Both the position numbers and the translations under genes were made by a program. From NCBI GenBank assembly GCA_016718805.1, contig JADKCP010000003.1:62001-126000 (forward strand): 64,000 nucleotides of DNA. Reading direction: 5' to 3'. The notes under the pieces were generated by a model. That model searched no databases, was not told where the DNA came from, and saw only the letters and a list, made by a program, of their open reading frames with translations. The stretch's first letter is position 1, and each line of letters begins with the position of its first letter. This stretch comes from Bacteroidota bacterium. Its GTDB lineage: Bacteria > Bacteroidota > Bacteroidia > UBA4408. Below are positions 27,601 through 34,971 of this stretch, in pieces.

Positions 27601-28679
27601 CTAATGATAGAAGTAAGTGGACAAGATGTGTGGTTTTTGAAACAAACGATGATACAGTTCAATCACCGACCTTATATGGTACAAAGAAGTTTGATTTGCG
27701 AAATGCTGCATCTGTAGATAAAGATGGATTCCCTGATAACTCTGGCACCAGGGGTATGAGTTGGTTTCCAGGTTATGCAATTAACATTGAAACAGGTGAA
27801 CGGTTAAATATGGCTTTTGGTGAGGATTCACACTTTGATGGAGTAAGTTCATTGACCAATGAAAATGGTGCGGATATGAAATGGAATCCAACATCGAATG
27901 TTGATTTTAATAACATATTTAATACTACACCTAATCCGGCATTGGGAGGTAAGCATTATATTTATGTGTTTAATAATAACATGATCAATGACAAGAATCT
28001 TGCAGTAGATACGAATGATGTACCTGCCTATGATTCATGTAGATTTGTTTACAATAAAATGAAGCTAGGAAACTTTCATCCAAACAACCTAGTTAAGCGT
28101 TTGGTATTTAAAGATATTATTTGGACTAGTATTCCTTTATTAGCGCAAAACCAGCAATTATTAGCTTGTGATGTTCGTATCAAATTAAGAGTAACAAAAC
28201 CTTACGAGAATAATTATGCTGCAAGTGGATACAAAATTGATAAATCAATCAACAATTTAGGTCCTCAAGCAAATCCAGCTAGTAATAACAATTATCCGAT
28301 GTATAGTTTCGATACCTACAATTTTGCACCGAAAACATACGATAAGGAAACAGCAGAGAATGCATTGCAATTGATAAATGTAGTGCCTAATCCATACTAT
28401 GCTTATTCAGCTTATGAGCAAAATCAAGTTGACAATCAAATTAAGATAACCAACTTGCCTCAAAAATGCAACATTCGTATTTATACAATGAATGGTACCT
28501 TGATTAGAGAATTCAAGAAAGATGAAGCACTTACTTCACTGAATTGGGATTTAAAAAATCAAGTAGGTATACCTGTTTCAAGTGGTGCGTATTTGATTCA
28601 TATTGATGTACCAAATGTGGGAGAAAAAGTGTTGAGATGGTTTGGTGCAATGCGACCTTTGGATTTGGATACTTATTAA
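24663..28679 (+). CDS. Giant secreted protein with T9SS/FlgD-like C-terminus
   Basis: 1338 residues; an ATG at 24669 is an alternative start. A signal peptide runs to about residue 22. The body is rich in Asp, Asn and Gly with many acidic loops (DADQNDEYNPSGGDYPG, GDADDDGNGENHYG) and has no recognised enzymatic motif. The last 100 residues (LINVVPNPYYAYSAYE...VSSGAYLIHID) resemble a T9SS C-terminal or FlgD-like domain, with an unusual extra tail (RWFGAMRPLDLDTY). It lies 36 bases after the TonB-dependent receptor gene and 38 bases before a PorV/PorQ paralogue, so it is probably exported with their help. Function unknown. Confidence 0.75.
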   Translation: MTMKNKNKFLIAFTTFCVVAQAVYSRENIGQFPKKTAGINSLAPQKLAASCSQSGSRIDLDLNNVRTKILGGGDMWWDLNDVKYEIPKDSKKHSLFAGSLWIGGLSQGSNLKVAAMTYRQSGNDFWPGPLDVTNASVESQVCAQYDRHFVITRKEVEEFKTSYEAQGSGVTVPAAIEGWPAFDRYGNANITQKLAPFYDADQNDEYNPSGGDYPGYSFKNEMGDCKTQAQLFGDRTLWWVFNDKGNVHTESDGSQVGLEIHAQAFAFSTNDEINNMTFYQYQIFNRSSDKLDSCYLGMWVDPDMGNPNDDFIGCDVARGLGFCYNGDADDDGNGENHYGLNPPAIGIDYFQGPLADPDTIDNPASSTFNGTGYGDGIVDNERLGMEKFMFYKNDFSLEGNPQNTSHFYGYLKGRWKDNNPITYGGSGRLSSTILCNFMFPWDTDPNNPGNNWTMTAQADGRFIHSSGIFTLKPGAVNIVTVGAVWAQASSGGPIASVNLMKAADDKAQRLFDNCFEVLNGPDAPDLTFRELDKEIIIFLSNKKNSNNYQDKYIELDPGIASPPGQVPPYDPYYRFQGYQIFQMRNGDASVADIYNPDLARLVAQSDIKDGVSQLVNFKYEPSINANIPQVEVIGEDKGIAKSFRIKEDAFATGDKRLINHKKYYYLALAYGYNNYKTYDQQDPLTFDGQKSPYKAGRNNVGKGGKPYTVIPHIIAPENNGTIANSEYGMQPQITRIEGQGNGGFALEMTDESENAILTDPNFKHVTYKAGAGPVNIKVVDPLAIKPANYVLKLITPGFTPTSINKAGWTITNTNTGETLTSENTIDVGAEQLTNWGFSVNLTQSFDPGTAESVNNGFISGTMEFADPGKRWLTGLPDADFPFPVNWIRAGTVSNTPADVLNDDYDNIDIGSVYESVIPANIGYGAGGTWAPYRLCATTTVATVPGSPSPGVFGGPAYADATIMNNTSNFSNLASVDVVITNDRSKWTRCVVFETNDDTVQSPTLYGTKKFDLRNAASVDKDGFPDNSGTRGMSWFPGYAINIETGERLNMAFGEDSHFDGVSSLTNENGADMKWNPTSNVDFNNIFNTTPNPALGGKHYIYVFNNNMINDKNLAVDTNDVPAYDSCRFVYNKMKLGNFHPNNLVKRLVFKDIIWTSIPLLAQNQQLLACDVRIKLRVTKPYENNYAASGYKIDKSINNLGPQANPASNNNYPMYSFDTYNFAPKTYDKETAENALQLINVVPNPYYAYSAYEQNQVDNQIKITNLPQKCNIRIYTMNGTLIREFKKDEALTSLNWDLKNQVGIPVSSGAYLIHIDVPNVGEKVLRWFGAMRPLDLDTY

Positions 28680-28717
28680 GCGGATAATTTTATTGTAAAA
28701 ACAAAACAAGAATTCTT

Positions 28718-29785
28718 ATGAGAAAGAACATTAAAAATATTTGTTGCTCATTGATGGTAATGGTTTTGGCCGTTTCGACAACAGAAATTCAGGCTGGAAA
28801 TCCTGACAGAAAAGGTCAGGCGGGAGCATCAGAACTATTGATAAATCCATGGGCTAGAAGTTCGGGATTTGCAAATGCAAATTCTGCTTGTTCTAAAGGC
28901 CTAGAATCATCCTATATGAATATCGCAGGTACTGCGTTTACTAAAAAAACAGAAATTCTATTTACCAACACAAATTGGCTAAAAGGATCTGATGTTAAAA
29001 TAAATGCGCTTGGAATAACACAAAAAGTGGGTGAATCAGGAGTTTTAGGGTTGAATTTAGTGGCAATGAGTTTAGGTGATATTGCAATAACTACTACCGA
29101 TCAACCTGAAGGAAAGATTGGTAATTTTTCCCCACGATTTATGAATTTGGGTTTGTCCTATGCAAAAGAATTTTCTCATAGTATTTATGGAGGTATTAAC
29201 GTGAAATTGGTTTCTGAATCAGTAGCAGATTTAAAAGCAACAGGAGTTGCTTTTGATGCCGGAATTCAGTATGTCACCGGAAAGCGTGATAACATGCATT
29301 TTGGAATTTCATTGAAGAATGTTGGTGCACCGCTTAAATTTTCAGGAGATGGTTTTGCTGTAAGAGCTACCCTGGCTTCTAATACATCTTCTACATTAAC
29401 TGTTGAACAACGTTCAGCCAAGTTTGAAATGCCTTCATTAATTAACATTGGAGGTGCTTATGACTTATACACTTCAGCTACTGATACCGTTCATAAAATT
29501 ACTATTGCTTATACCTTTGTGTCTAATTCATTTACTTCAAATCAACATTGCTTAGGATTGGAGTACGGATTTAGAAAAATGTTTATGCTTCGTGGCGGAT
29601 ATGTATTTGAAAAAGATTTGTTTAATGACGAGTTGAAAACAACCTTGTTAACTGGTCCTACTGCAGGTGCAACAGTTGAAGTACCTTTAGGTAAAAATGG
29701 GACTACTTTCGCAGTTGATTACTCTTACCGTGCATCCAATCCATTTCAAGGTTCACATAGTATAGGGTTTCGATTAAACCTGTAA
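28718..29785 (+). CDS. PorV/PorQ-family outer-membrane protein
   Basis: 355 residues. The signal peptide ends about IQAG. The family's N-terminal signature is visible: 'GQAGASELLINPWARSSGFANANSACSKGLESSYMNIAGTAF', followed by barrel strands and a terminal aromatic-type strand (SIGFRLNL). PorV and PorQ are outer-membrane shuttles of T9SS. This paralogue is separate from the main porV at 12-13 kb and is the last gene of a three-gene unit with a TonB-dependent receptor and a giant secreted protein. It may serve that protein specifically, which is an inference from context. Confidence 0.8.
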   Translation: MRKNIKNICCSLMVMVLAVSTTEIQAGNPDRKGQAGASELLINPWARSSGFANANSACSKGLESSYMNIAGTAFTKKTEILFTNTNWLKGSDVKINALGITQKVGESGVLGLNLVAMSLGDIAITTTDQPEGKIGNFSPRFMNLGLSYAKEFSHSIYGGINVKLVSESVADLKATGVAFDAGIQYVTGKRDNMHFGISLKNVGAPLKFSGDGFAVRATLASNTSSTLTVEQRSAKFEMPSLINIGGAYDLYTSATDTVHKITIAYTFVSNSFTSNQHCLGLEYGFRKMFMLRGGYVFEKDLFNDELKTTLLTGPTAGATVEVPLGKNGTTFAVDYSYRASNPFQGSHSIGFRLNL

Positions 29786-29810
29786 CAATAAAGCTCTTTT
29801 TAGAAGGTAA

Positions 29811-29842
29811 GAGTCCCACAGAATTGTGGGATTCTTTCTTTT
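29811..29842 (+). terminator. Terminator after the PorV/PorQ-family gene
   Basis: A 10-bp stem, GAGTCCCACA (29811-29820) and TGTGGGATTC (29825-29834), with loop GAAT and one G-T pair, followed by TTTCTTTT. Confidence 0.8.
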
Positions 29843-29894
29843 GGTACAATATCAAACGATAACAAAAAATTTAGAAGAATTAATAGTATATACA

Positions 29895-30371
29895 ATGGCA
29901 CAAACAAGTTATTTTACGGAGGAAGGATTAAAGAAATTGAAGGATGAACTTCATCAACTTATAACTCAGGAACGCCCTTTTATTTCTAATCAAATTGCTG
30001 AAGCCAGAGATAAAGGTGATTTATCAGAAAATGCTGAATACGATGCTGCAAAAGATGCTCAAGGCTTATTGGAGCTAAAAATTTCGAAATTGGAAGAGAT
30101 TGTTGCGAACGCCAGAATAATTGATGAATCAAAATTAGATGCATCAAAAGTTCTTATACTTTCAAAAGTTAAACTCAAAAACAAATCGAATAATGCACTT
30201 ATGACTTATACACTAGTGCCGGAGAATGAAGCAGATTTAAAATCAGGAAAAATTTCAGTTGATTCACCAATTGGTAAAGGTTTATTGGGTAAAAAAAATG
30301 GTGAAACTGCTGAAATAACTGTACCGTCAGGGGCGGTAATGAAATTCGAAATTGTAGAAATATCGAGATAA
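29895..30371 (+). CDS. greA: Transcription elongation factor GreA
   Basis: 158 residues from the ATG at 29895 (MAQTSYFTEEGLKKLKDEL), the usual GreA start; an upstream in-frame ATG at 29826 lies inside the terminator tail and is rejected. GreA rescues backtracked RNA polymerase by stimulating transcript cleavage. The N-terminal coiled coil carries the tip motif GDLSENAEYDAAKDAQ with its acidic residues, and the C-terminal FKBP-like domain is complete (DSPIGKGLLGKKNGE). The HIT gene follows 3 bases later, so the two are co-transcribed. Confidence 0.97.
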   Translation: MAQTSYFTEEGLKKLKDELHQLITQERPFISNQIAEARDKGDLSENAEYDAAKDAQGLLELKISKLEEIVANARIIDESKLDASKVLILSKVKLKNKSNNALMTYTLVPENEADLKSGKISVDSPIGKGLLGKKNGETAEITVPSGAVMKFEIVEISR

Positions 30372-30374
30372 ATC

Positions 30375-30773
30375 ATGGCTGGCATTTTTTCTAAAATAGT
30401 AGCTCGTGAAATTCCAGCACACATTGTTGCGGAAGACTCGAATTTTTTAGCTTTTCTCGATGTAGCTCCTTTAGCAAAAGGTCATGTTTTAGTAATTCCT
30501 AAAAAGGAAGTAGATTATATTTTTGATCTTGATGCGGAATTATACACCGGAATATTTTTGTTTGCACAAAAGGTTGCTAAGGCAATTGAAACAGTAATTC
30601 CTTGTAGAAAGATTGGGATTGCAGTAATAGGACTTGAAGTGCCTCACGCACATGTGCATTTGGTTCCAATTAACGGGGTAGGTGATATTAATTTTACTAA
30701 ACAAAAACTTCAGCCTACAGCCAATGAATTGAGTGAAATTGCAGCTAAGATTAAATTAGCGTATCAATCTTAA
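30375..30773 (+). CDS. HIT-family nucleotide hydrolase/transferase
   Basis: 132 residues. The histidine triad is intact as HAHVHL near residue 94, with the usual N-terminal 'FSKIVAREIPAHIVAEDSNFLAFLDVAPLAKGHVLVIPK'. HIT proteins split phosphoramidates, dinucleoside polyphosphates or AMP conjugates; the substrate cannot be read from the sequence. It is co-transcribed with greA and converges with the TerC gene. Confidence 0.93.
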   Translation: MAGIFSKIVAREIPAHIVAEDSNFLAFLDVAPLAKGHVLVIPKKEVDYIFDLDAELYTGIFLFAQKVAKAIETVIPCRKIGIAVIGLEVPHAHVHLVPINGVGDINFTKQKLQPTANELSEIAAKIKLAYQS

Positions 30774-30786
30774 AATTAAACTCGTT

Positions 30787-31518
30787 TTATTCGGTAGTTC
30801 TACGATGTGCCTTACTTCTGTAGGCCATGTTCAATAATTCAACCCCTAACGAAAACACCAAGGCCACATATACAAAGGATTTATCAACATGAAAATGCAA
30901 TCCTTCGGCTACTAATACTATCCCAATCATTACTAAAAAAGCTAAGGCAAGCATTTTTACTGTTGGATGACGATTAATAAACTCACTCACCTTTTCAGAA
31001 AATACCAACATTGCAATCATAGCAATAATTACGGCCATTACCATTAATAACACATTGCGCACGAGTCCTACAGCAGTTAAAATACTGTCGAATGAAAATA
31101 TGATATCTAAAAATACAATTTGAACTATTGCACTTTTTAGGGTTAAGGATGCAATTTCTTTATCCTTGTGATGAGTAGAATTGATTTTTTCGACAATTTC
31201 AAGGATGGTCTTGATTATTAAAAATAATCCACCGGCAAATAATATGATGTCTTTCCCGGTAATTCCAAATGAGCCGATAGTTAGAAATGGATTTTTTAAA
31301 CCAATAATCCAAGAAATACTAAAAAGTAAAGCAATCCTGAAAATTAATGCAAGCGATAAACCCCAGGCACGTGCTTTACCTTGTTCCGATTTTTTTAGTT
31401 TAGATGAAACTATAGATATGAAGATTATATTATCAATACCTAAAATGATTTCTAGAAAGCTTAATGTAATCAGGCTTATTAAGCCATTCAAGGTAAGGAG
31501 TTCGTTAACGTCAATCAT
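30787..31518 (-). CDS. TerC-family integral membrane protein
   Basis: 243 residues with about seven transmembrane helices. Family motifs are present: 'FLEIILGIDNIIFISIV' near the N-terminus and 'IVFLDIIFSFDSILTAVGL' in the middle, whose Asp residues probably bind metal. TerC proteins are linked to tellurite resistance and manganese export in various bacteria. No other ter genes are nearby, so manganese or general metal handling is more likely than tellurite resistance. Confidence 0.92.
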   Translation of the reverse strand: MIDVNELLTLNGLISLITLSFLEIILGIDNIIFISIVSSKLKKSEQGKARAWGLSLALIFRIALLFSISWIIGLKNPFLTIGSFGITGKDIILFAGGLFLIIKTILEIVEKINSTHHKDKEIASLTLKSAIVQIVFLDIIFSFDSILTAVGLVRNVLLMVMAVIIAMIAMLVFSEKVSEFINRHPTVKMLALAFLVMIGIVLVAEGLHFHVDKSFVYVALVFSLGVELLNMAYRSKAHRRTTE

Positions 31519-31691
31519 TTATTTTTTCTTTAGCAATAAAAAGTACGTAAAAATCAATTGTATTCGTGTTAAACTTTTTGCAAACACCAATCATACTGCA
31601 AAACTATTATTTCATTCGAAGTAATAAATTAAAAAATGCACATAAGTGAGGTGAATTGAAGAATATTTTATTGATCAAACTTAGTTAAATA

Positions 31692-31728
31692 AAAAAACCG
31701 CCCAAGAAAATTATCCGGGCGGTTTTTT
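31692..31728 (-). terminator. Terminator after the OmpA-family gene
   Basis: A 12-bp perfect stem: AAAAAACCGCCC (31692-31703) and GGGCGGTTTTTT (31717-31728) with a 13-base loop. It lies 13 bases past the stop of the minus-strand OmpA gene. Confidence 0.9.
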
Positions 31729-31740
31729 AGTAAATAAAGT

Positions 31741-33231
31741 TTAAAACTTCACGTTAAATTCAACGCGTCGGTTTTTTGCTCTACCTTCTTTAGTATCATT
31801 GCTAAGTTTAGGCTTGGTTTCGCCAAAACCTAAAGCTGTTAATCTGCTGCTTTCAACACCTTTATCGCTTAGGTATTTTAAAACAGCTTTTGCACGATTT
31901 TCTGAAAGCACTAAATTTTTAGTATCATCACCTTGATTGTCAGTATGACCTTCAATGCTTAACAAATAACTAGGGTTTTCTTTCATCACTTTCACAACAT
32001 TGTCCAAAATAGAATAGGATTGTTTTTTAATTATATCCTTACCTGTTTCAAACTGTATTCCTGTTAATGCTTGTTCAAACAATTGCAGGGTTTCTTTCTT
32101 AATTTCCGGACAACCTGAGTTTTCAACTATTCCTGCCACTGTAGGGCATTTGTCGTTTTTGTCAAGTACTCCATCAGCATCGCTATCCGGACATCCAGCA
32201 TTCGCTGCATTTCCTTTGGCATTCGGACATTGGTCAATATCATCAGTAATTCCATCCATATCTGCATCGGGGCAACCTTGCAATGATTCAGGACCTTTTA
32301 ATTTAGGGCATTTATCATAAACATCTGCTACTCCATCACCATCGCTGTCGGGACAACCTCTGAATTTTACCGGTCCATAGCTGTTTACACATGCATCTTG
32401 ATCATCTCTTACACTATCAGCATCTGTATCAACACAGCCTTCGGCAGTACCCATTCCTTTTATATCAGGACATTTGTCTAAGTAATCCGGAATTCCATCT
32501 CCATCTTTATCCAAAGGGCATCCACTTGCATCAACAAGCACTTTAATAGGTGTTAAAGCACACTTGTCTTTTTTGTCTGCAATACCATCTTTGTCTGAAT
32601 CTTTCTTGCCAATATTAAACACCAAGCCAATTGTATTAAACAAATAACCGTCGTTAAAATTGGTAGCAGATTCACGTGTTCCATCATAATTATCGCTAGC
32701 TGAATAATGAAATGTAGATTGAATTTTTAATGAAGCAGATTCACTCAAACGTGCTTGAATACCAGCTCCGAATGGGAAATTAAAATCCAAACCATACCCT
32801 TTAGGAACTAACTGCAAATATGAAGTGTATGTAGATTTATAGTAAGCATCTCCTATTCCAAGAAATAAATAAGGAGCAATTCGTGCATCCTCTTTGAGAA
32901 ATACTCCATTGTTGAATTTAAATTTTGCCAACAAATTAAAATCTATCAAAGTTCCTCTAAACTGTTTTGGCAATCGATCCGGGGTATAACTTAATCTTCC
33001 ACCGGCTAATAAAGCTTCCACATCCCAAGAAGGCGACATGTATTTCGACAATGAAATGCCCAACAAAAGCTGAGGCTCTTTGAAGGTGTAAAATGCATTT
33101 CCCCTATCACCATTGTATTCCAAGGTTCCAGCATGAATACCTAAACCATATTGTTTAAGATTGTTTTGCGCAAAGCTTGCACGAAAAAAAAGGGCATTAC
33201 TAAGTGTAAGAAGTACGAATAATTTTTTCAT
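31741..33231 (-). CDS. OmpA-family protein with thrombospondin type 3 repeats
   Basis: 496 residues. A signal peptide (to about 21, SFAQ) precedes an eight-stranded-type barrel region (about 22-210). Calcium-binding thrombospondin type 3 repeats follow (about 215-385; DSDKDGIADKKDKC, DKDGDGIPDYLDKCP and several more). The C-terminal OmpA peptidoglycan-binding domain has 'LSIEGHTDNQGDD', 'LSENRAKAVLKYL' and 'NRRVEFNVKF'. The protein links outer membrane and cell wall. The DUF3078 gene lies 11 bases upstream and is probably co-transcribed. Confidence 0.95.
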   Translation of the reverse strand: MKKLFVLLTLSNALFFRASFAQNNLKQYGLGIHAGTLEYNGDRGNAFYTFKEPQLLLGISLSKYMSPSWDVEALLAGGRLSYTPDRLPKQFRGTLIDFNLLAKFKFNNGVFLKEDARIAPYLFLGIGDAYYKSTYTSYLQLVPKGYGLDFNFPFGAGIQARLSESASLKIQSTFHYSASDNYDGTRESATNFNDGYLFNTIGLVFNIGKKDSDKDGIADKKDKCALTPIKVLVDASGCPLDKDGDGIPDYLDKCPDIKGMGTAEGCVDTDADSVRDDQDACVNSYGPVKFRGCPDSDGDGVADVYDKCPKLKGPESLQGCPDADMDGITDDIDQCPNAKGNAANAGCPDSDADGVLDKNDKCPTVAGIVENSGCPEIKKETLQLFEQALTGIQFETGKDIIKKQSYSILDNVVKVMKENPSYLLSIEGHTDNQGDDTKNLVLSENRAKAVLKYLSDKGVESSRLTALGFGETKPKLSNDTKEGRAKNRRVEFNVKF

Positions 33232-33242
33232 ATACTAGGAGA

Positions 33243-34135
33243 TTAAAATTTATATGAAAGTCCAATTCCTAACACTTCTTTGAATTGCACACGGGGTCCG
33301 TTTTTATCAGCTAATCCATCATTGTTGGAATCGACTGCAATTTTAATATCGTCGTCGTATACCAATTGTGTAGAAACAGTAGCAGAAATGTATTTGTTTA
33401 CCTTCATCGATAGCAAGCATTCCCAGTTAACATCAATATTTTGTGGATTATTCAGGTAATTGCTAAAAAGCTCCAACTTGGTTTTAAAATTTACATTGGT
33501 AAAAATATCTTTCGCAAATTGCATACGAACATATCCTCCAAACTCACTTCTACTTGTTTTACCAGTATCAACGCCAAATGCTCCCAAAGCATTTAATTTA
33601 TCATCAGTAACCAAGGTAGTTTTTTGGGTAATGGGTGAAATGTACATCGAAAAATAGTCGTTAGGCTTATAATCTAAACCAATAGAGGCAAGGATATATG
33701 CCGGTGCCAGGAAACGCGAAATCACAACACTGTCGTTGGGGTAGTTATAACCTGGCGCCATTTGACTTTTAAAGTTTACAAGACCGGTGTAATACCAATG
33801 TTTAAACGCGTAACGACCATACTTGCTATTGAAGTCAATTTTATCGTCACTTTTAATTACATCGCTCTTACCTTGTTGAAGCAATCCATAAGCTAAATCT
33901 AATGTATTGTCCCATACATTGCGACCTTTTTTATAATTGGTAAATCCGCTGAAGATAGCATTTACAGCTAGTGAGTTTTGTCCACCACCTTGCCAGTTGG
34001 TAAGTGAAGTTTGAGATAAATTTAAGCCGGCAACAGCTCCTTTTTTCCAAATTTTAGTTGTATCAGCAGTTTCAGCTTTTGTTGTAATAAAGCCGAAAGC
34101 AAGAATTCCTAAGCAAATAGAATAAACTTTTTCAT
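33243..34135 (-). pseudogene. DUF3078 outer-membrane protein, frameshifted in the signal peptide
   Basis: The open part covers the DUF3078 barrel and ends GIGLSYKF. Upstream in the same frame, coding continues to near 34110 (TKIWKKGAVAGLNLSQTS, then NWQGGGQNS, the family's N-terminal signature). The natural ATG at 34135 reads MKKFILFA and then hits a stop. Restoring one T at about 34110-34113 gives the signal peptide MKKFILFALGILAFGF joined to the rest. One missing base thus breaks an otherwise conserved gene. This may be a real mutation or a consensus error; the intact remainder favours error. Confidence 0.8.
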
Positions 34136-34194
34136 AGTAAAGAATTTGTGTTATTAATTGATTTTTAAGTGTATTTGAATTATTGATAGTATTG

Positions 34195-34611
34195 TTATTT
34201 TTTCAGCAAATCACGAATTTGTGTTAATAAAACCTCTTCATTGCTAGGTGCAGGAGGAGCTGCAGGAGCTGCTACTTCTTCCTTCTTTAATTTATTCATC
34301 GCTTTAATTACCATAAAAATAACAAAGGCAACAATGATAAAATCAAACACACTTTGTAAAAATACTCCAAGGTTAATGTTAACTGCTTCTGTAATTACTT
34401 TACCATTTGCATCAGCAACTGCTTCGCTTAGTTTTATTTTAATGTCGGTAAAATTAATGCCACCCAACAACCATCCAATTGGCGGCATAATAACATCGCT
34501 CACCAAAGAGCTTACGATTTTCCCAAAAGCAGCACCAATTACGACACCGACAGCTAGGTCAACTACATTGCCTTTCATGGCAAATTCTTTGAATTCTTTT
34601 AACATTCCCAT
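34195..34611 (-). CDS. mscL: Large-conductance mechanosensitive channel MscL
   Basis: 138 residues, the normal size. Two transmembrane helices are visible (VVDLAVGVVIGAAFGKIVSSL and FDFIIVAFVIFMVIKAM), with the N-terminal amphipathic segment MLKEFKEFAMKGN and a C-terminal helix ending EVLLTQIRDLLKK. MscL opens under membrane tension to release solutes during osmotic downshock. An Ala/Pro-rich linker (EEVAAPAAPPAPS) precedes the final helix. Confidence 0.97.
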   Translation of the reverse strand: MGMLKEFKEFAMKGNVVDLAVGVVIGAAFGKIVSSLVSDVIMPPIGWLLGGINFTDIKIKLSEAVADANGKVITEAVNINLGVFLQSVFDFIIVAFVIFMVIKAMNKLKKEEVAAPAAPPAPSNEEVLLTQIRDLLKK

Positions 34612-34971
34612 TTTTTGTTTTTTTTAGTCTGCTTGCGCAGGATTAATACTAGGATTTTTTTTGACGCGGGCCGCTGGCAAATATGATGCCAAGCGAATGC
34701 AAAATAGCAAGTAATATTTAAAATTGTAGATAAAATAGACAAGTTGCTTTTTAAATCAGAAGAGACCTTCAAAACAGAAGTTAAAATGAAAGTAGTGTGA
34801 TTGTAGTTTTTTTATAAATTTGTTTGTGAACAAAAAGGAATAATCACTTAGTTGATGAGAAATAAAATAGCAGCAAGTTTTCTTTCCACAAAAGCTAAAT
34901 TCATACTCAAATTATTGAAGTACCATCACTAATAAGCTTATCCTATTCTACAAAAATTAAATTAGTAAGTT
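34612..34971. other. Intergenic region between mscL and the beta-oxidation operon
   Basis: About 360 AT-rich bases between divergent genes. No supported ORF. Apart from a -7 promoter-like site at 34815-34822, I see no clear structure. Confidence 0.5.
34815..34822 (+). promoter_or_regulatory. -7 promoter-like element for the beta-oxidation operon
   Basis: TAAATTTG matches TAnnTTTG, about 150 bases before the hydroxyacyl-CoA dehydrogenase start. No well-spaced -33 box was seen, so this is tentative. Confidence 0.3.

Noticed and set aside
29826..29894. Longer start for greA
   Set aside because: The extra 23 residues begin inside the preceding terminator and do not match the family.
31741..33231. 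Fusion of separate proteins in the OmpA gene
   Set aside because: Barrel, thrombospondin repeats and OmpA domain in this order are a normal Bacteroidota architecture.
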